DNA from: an uncultured Bacteroidales bacterium
GTDB taxonomy: Bacteria; Bacteroidota; Bacteroidia; Bacteroidales; Muribaculaceae
Assembly: GCA_902777835.1 (NCBI GenBank)
Contig: CACYVC010000023.1
Span: 1-64,000 of the forward strand
DNA length: 64,000 nt
Reading direction: 5' to 3'
Each line of letters begins with the position of its first letter. Within the stretch, counting starts at the first letter, position 1. Shown one piece after another: positions 59,672 to 64,000 of this stretch. The translations under genes were made by a program, and so were the position numbers. The notes beneath the pieces were generated by a model. The model did no database searches. It saw only the letters and a program-made list of their open reading frames with translations, and was not told where the DNA came from.

Positions 59672-60690
59672 TAGTTTTTTAATAAATCATATACAGGCAG
59701 GTTTATAGCCTGTGAGAGTTTGTCGCAAAGCACGTCTGAGTCAAGCACATATCCACTGGGAGATGTTGGGTTTACAGTAACGGCTATGAGTTTGCTCTTT
59801 TGCAGTACTCTTATTGTGCCGCCCATTTTCTCAAACAATCTCAACTGCTGTGGAGTGACAAAAATCTTTGTAAAGTCGCGCACCACAAGTTCCACATGCT
59901 TAAGGTTCTTGTTTTTACGCACCTTTTCAAGAAAGGCATCGACTAATGCGCCTGCTACATAAAGGGTGGAACAGTTCTCCATTCCCTGAAACTCCACCTG
60001 CTGTGATAGCGAGGTCACCATCGGCATCTCGTGCAGCTGCCCATCAGTGTCAATCCACCACATGCCGCTCTCTAAGGGGGTGAGAAGCGCAATATTGCTG
60101 TCACTGGTCAAATCTAAATTAATGAGATCGACCACAAATGCAGTGCGTTGTATAAGCTGACTCATGTTAATTGAGTAAGCTGCTCCAGTAGCAAGTATCA
60201 TCGACTGGCTAACAGCAGGAGAGGCTAAGCTCAACCTCGATAAAGCGCCATCAACAATCGCAAGGTCTATCTTGTGGCGTCGCATGTCATGCATCCAACG
60301 CTGCAATCCCAAGGTTGACGAAGGACCAGAGAGCAAAATTTTACCCTGAGTCAATGCGCGTGCAGTAACCACACGTCCCAAACTAGTGCTCTCGTCGCTC
60401 ACGTCAATGAGTTCTGAGACTAACCGACGCTGGCGGTAGTGCGCCTCGCTGGTGCCGAAGTACATGCCCTCGCGCAACACTATTTCGGGTTTCTGCGTGC
60501 GAGTCACCTGGTCGGTGGTCTCTCCATCAATGCCAATCGAAGTCACTGCCACTCGCTTTTGCTCCAACGGAAGTCGAGCGAGAACATACTTCAAACACTC
60601 GGTCTTACCTGTGTTCTTTTGCAGTCCCACAATCGAGAGGCTGTTGTAATTCAATATGTCATCGATGAAGGTCAACGCCAGCGCAATCAT
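59671..60690 (-). CDS. kamB: Putative aminomutase reactivase subunit KamB
   Basis: A 339-residue protein that precedes kamC in lysine fermentation clusters. An N-terminal P-loop-like segment (IVGLQKNTGKTECLKYVL, about 19-36) suggests nucleotide binding. I rely on conserved gene order for the name. Its stop overlaps the kamC start by one nt, so translation is coupled. A perfect 11-bp hairpin lies 10 nt upstream of its ATG. Confidence 0.75.
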   Translation of the reverse strand: MIALALTFIDDILNYNSLSIVGLQKNTGKTECLKYVLARLPLEQKRVAVTSIGIDGETTDQVTRTQKPEIVLREGMYFGTSEAHYRQRRLVSELIDVSDESTSLGRVVTARALTQGKILLSGPSSTLGLQRWMHDMRRHKIDLAIVDGALSRLSLASPAVSQSMILATGAAYSINMSQLIQRTAFVVDLINLDLTSDSNIALLTPLESGMWWIDTDGQLHEMPMVTSLSQQVEFQGMENCSTLYVAGALVDAFLEKVRKNKNLKHVELVVRDFTKIFVTPQQLRLFEKMGGTIRVLQKSKLIAVTVNPTSPSGYVLDSDVLCDKLSQAINLPVYDLLKN

Positions 60691-60700
60691 CCGTCGCAGG

Positions 60701-60730
60701 ATGGTGATGGCGGCTATTTGCCATCACCAT
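60701..60730 (-). promoter_or_regulatory. Hairpin immediately upstream of kamB
   Basis: An 11-bp perfect stem (60701-60711 with 60720-60730), 8-nt loop, 10 nt upstream of the kamB ATG. No T run follows on either strand, so it is not a simple intrinsic terminator. It could slow ribosomes, protect an mRNA end or lower kamBC expression. Confidence 0.55.
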
Positions 60731-60751
60731 CGCTGAACGGAATACTAATTA

Positions 60752-62032
<1,281 letters not shown>

Positions 62033-62100
62033 GATAAATTTCATGTATTTTTAAGCTATAGAGACGCACATGAGGCACGCCTCTACAGCATAATGACTAA

Positions 62101-63174
62101 TTAAGCATAAAGTTCCTCAAAAATCTTGCGCAGTGCAGGGCACTCACGGAGCTCTTGCAGAGTGAACTCAGCGTGGCCCTTAGTGTAACCGTTACCAATA
62201 ATCATATTGGTGTCGGCACCTATACCTTCAGCGCCAAGAGCAGCCTTGGTGAAGCTGGTAGCCATCGAGAAGAAGTAAACAACACCGTCGTCACGGGTGC
62301 AGAGCACAGCTGTCATCTCGCAATCGGGAACGTTTACGCAGTTAATGGTAACGTCGGCCATCTTGCCATCGGTGAGCTTGTTAACGAGCTCATAAACTTG
62401 AACTGGAGTCATACCGGCAACGCTCTCTACAACATCGCAGAAACCCAGGTCTTTAATGCGCTGAGTTGATTTGGGGCTATTGGCAAGACCAATCACCTTA
62501 CCGGTAACACCAACACGCTTCTTAGCCTCATAGCAGCACAGCATACCACTCTTGCCACCAGCGCCAAGAACTACTACGTTCTGGCCATACTGGCACAACT
62601 TAGCGGTCTGAGCAGGAGCACCTGCTACGTCGAGTGCGCTCAAAGCAAGCTTCTCGGGCATGTCATCGGGAATTTTGGCATAGATACCACTTTCGAAGAG
62701 GATAGCCTTACCCTTGATGTCAACCTGGTCAACATCGGCCTTGATGTTAAGAATCTCGTCGATGCGCAGTGGGGTGAGCGACAACGACACGAGAGTAGCG
62801 ATGCGGTCGCCCTCTTTCAGGTCGATTTTGCCTTTCAAAGCGTCACCAATCTTCTCTACAGTACCAAGGAGCATACCACCAGAACCAGTGCGGCGGTTAC
62901 GGTGCTTGCCCTGGAGCTCAACGTTAAGGAACATCTCCTTCTTGATCTCCTCCATTACCTCGGACTCATCATCAGGATTCTTGGCCTGGCTCTTGGCGTA
63001 GTTGTGGATGTCGGTAAACGAAGCAGAGTCGATGTTAAGGGTTTGAACGTCGATCAAGATCTCGTTGTCGTAGATCTCGTCCATGTTGTTGTCAAGCTTG
63101 TTGGCTGGTTGTGGCAGTACGCCTACTGGTTCAATCACTCGGTGTGTACCGAATCTATTTCCATGTTTTTGCAT
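62101..63174 (-). CDS. kdd: L-erythro-3,5-diaminohexanoate dehydrogenase
   Basis: An NAD-dependent dehydrogenase of 357 residues that oxidises 3,5-diaminohexanoate to 3-oxo-5-aminohexanoate and ammonia. The Rossmann-type motif VVVLGAGGKSGMLCCYEAKK lies at about 202-221, and HRNRRTGSGGMLLGTV near the centre matches Kdd. It lies 62 nt downstream of kce and 68 nt before kamA; the second spacer has a hairpin-like element. Confidence 0.92.
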   Translation of the reverse strand: MQKHGNRFGTHRVIEPVGVLPQPANKLDNNMDEIYDNEILIDVQTLNIDSASFTDIHNYAKSQAKNPDDESEVMEEIKKEMFLNVELQGKHRNRRTGSGGMLLGTVEKIGDALKGKIDLKEGDRIATLVSLSLTPLRIDEILNIKADVDQVDIKGKAILFESGIYAKIPDDMPEKLALSALDVAGAPAQTAKLCQYGQNVVVLGAGGKSGMLCCYEAKKRVGVTGKVIGLANSPKSTQRIKDLGFCDVVESVAGMTPVQVYELVNKLTDGKMADVTINCVNVPDCEMTAVLCTRDDGVVYFFSMATSFTKAALGAEGIGADTNMIIGNGYTKGHAEFTLQELRECPALRKIFEELYA

Positions 63175-63236
63175 TGTTTCTTTAGTTTTTGTTTATTGTT
63201 AATATTCTTTTTATTTGCTTGCAATAGTGTTGAGGC

Positions 63237-64000
63237 CTATTTTCTTGGGGGAAGACCAAGTATTTCGCGGGCCTCGTCGCTGGTTGCGACAGGACGGCCA
63301 AGTTCCTTAGCGATGCGAACTACTTTCTCAACGAGTTCGCCGTTAGACTTGGCAAGAACGCCTTTCTCAAGGTAGAGGTTATCCTCAAAGCCCACGCGCA
63401 CGTTTCCACCCATAGCGATGGCAGCGGCTGCCATTGGGAAGGCATGACGTCCAACACCGGTAACGGTCCAAGTAGAACCAGCAGGGATGCCATTCACGAG
63501 CCAGCACAAGTTAGCAACAGTGGCTGGTGTACATCCAGGCACGCCAAGCACAAAGTTGAACTGCATTGGTGCTCCAGGAGCCTCGCCCTTCTTCGCCATC
63601 TTTAGGATGGTGTCGAGGTGGCCCATCTCAAAACACTCATACTCGGGCTTGATGCCACGCTCCATCATGCGCTTGCCAAAGGCACGCATTGTGGGCATTG
63701 TATTGTCGAAAATCTCATCGCCAAAGTTGCAGGTTCCACAGTCGAGAGTTGCCATCTCGGGAAGAGGAGTGGTATCGGTCGATTGCAGACGCTCATCGGG
63801 GCTCATGCCCACAGCACCACCAGTCGATGGAATCAATATCACATCGGGGCAAACTTTGAGGATTGCCTCTTCGCACTCCTGGAAACGGGCACGGTCCTGA
63901 GTTGGAGTGCCATCATCCCAGCGCACATGCAGGTGAACAATAGCAGCACCAGCGTCAACTGCGCTCTTGGCTTCGCGAACTATCTCCTCAACGGTATAAG
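63237..64000 (-). CDS. kce: 3-keto-5-aminohexanoate cleavage enzyme, partial
   Basis: A zinc enzyme of the BKACE family that cleaves 3-oxo-5-aminohexanoate with acetyl-CoA to aminobutyryl-CoA and acetoacetate. The window cuts off its N-terminus; the frame continues in phase to the edge and includes the metal-binding HLHVR near 63924-63938, upstream of the apparent GTG at 63926. The C-terminal GVGRHAFPMAAAAIAMGGNVRVG segment is typical. The start codon lies beyond base 64000. Confidence 0.93.
   Translation of the reverse strand, partial: YTVEEIVREAKSAVDAGAAIVHLHVRWDDGTPTQDRARFQECEEAILKVCPDVILIPSTGGAVGMSPDERLQSTDTTPLPEMATLDCGTCNFGDEIFDNTMPTMRAFGKRMMERGIKPEYECFEMGHLDTILKMAKKGEAPGAPMQFNFVLGVPGCTPATVANLCWLVNGIPAGSTWTVTGVGRHAFPMAAAAIAMGGNVRVGFEDNLYLEKGVLAKSNGELVEKVVRIAKELGRPVATSDEAREILGLPPRK

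Overview
The window comes from a member of the Bacteroidales, possibly Muribaculaceae-like (the family is a guess). The evidence is Bacteroidetes-type promoters (TAnnTTTG near -7, often TTTG about 20 nt upstream), a Rho with a long N-terminal insertion, a hybrid two-component regulator with an AraC output domain, an HU-CCDC81/SPOR protein, FISUMP-type surface domains, many lipoproteins and a type B L31. No insertion sequence, prophage, CRISPR array, tRNA or rRNA was seen. Genes on both strands are tightly packed.

Layout: 1-10.2 kb is an [FeFe]-hydrogenase island, with maturases hydE-hydG-hydF (+) facing a stand-alone [FeFe] hydrogenase (-) and an electron-bifurcating HydB / HydA-HydC fusion pair (-). 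10.4-24.7 kb holds a Wza-like lipoprotein, a 53-codon small gene, a beta-barrel protein with a phosphoethanolamine-transferase-like enzyme, a split chromate transporter, folC, a TPR hybrid sensor, a six-hairpin glycosidase, rpmE2, a lipid kinase and rlmH. 25-40 kb holds two secreted proteins, nadC, RNase P RNA, lipoproteins, MscS, TPR and SPOR proteins, an Ntn-hydrolase and rho. 40.4-50.2 kb is the accessory part: six tandem paralogous lipoproteins, a PH-domain protein, a three-gene LRR/small-membrane/unknown unit, and a pseudokinase/kinase pair carrying surface FISUMP domains. 50.3-64 kb is one long minus-strand lysine-to-butyrate fermentation cluster in transcription order kce (cut by the edge), kdd, kamA, kamB, kamC, kamD, kamE, atoA, crt, hbd, bcd, etfB, etfA.

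The two metabolic ends fit together by inference. Lysine fermentation through Bcd-Etf generates reduced carriers, and the HydB/HydA-C complex could dispose of NADH and ferredoxin electrons as H2. kal and atoD, the missing partners, are expected just beyond the right edge.

The least explained signals are not genes. A 26-nt element occurs four times, always 24-31 nt upstream of a start codon, three times between lipoprotein genes and once in a short 5' leader. Degenerate repeats with an exact 7-bp period (AACTnnn) or 9-bp period (GTCCGACnn, CTAGnnnnn) lie next to many genes, and one 7-bp run lies inside the glycosidase coding region. Several promoters sit so close to start codons that the transcripts should be leaderless or nearly so.
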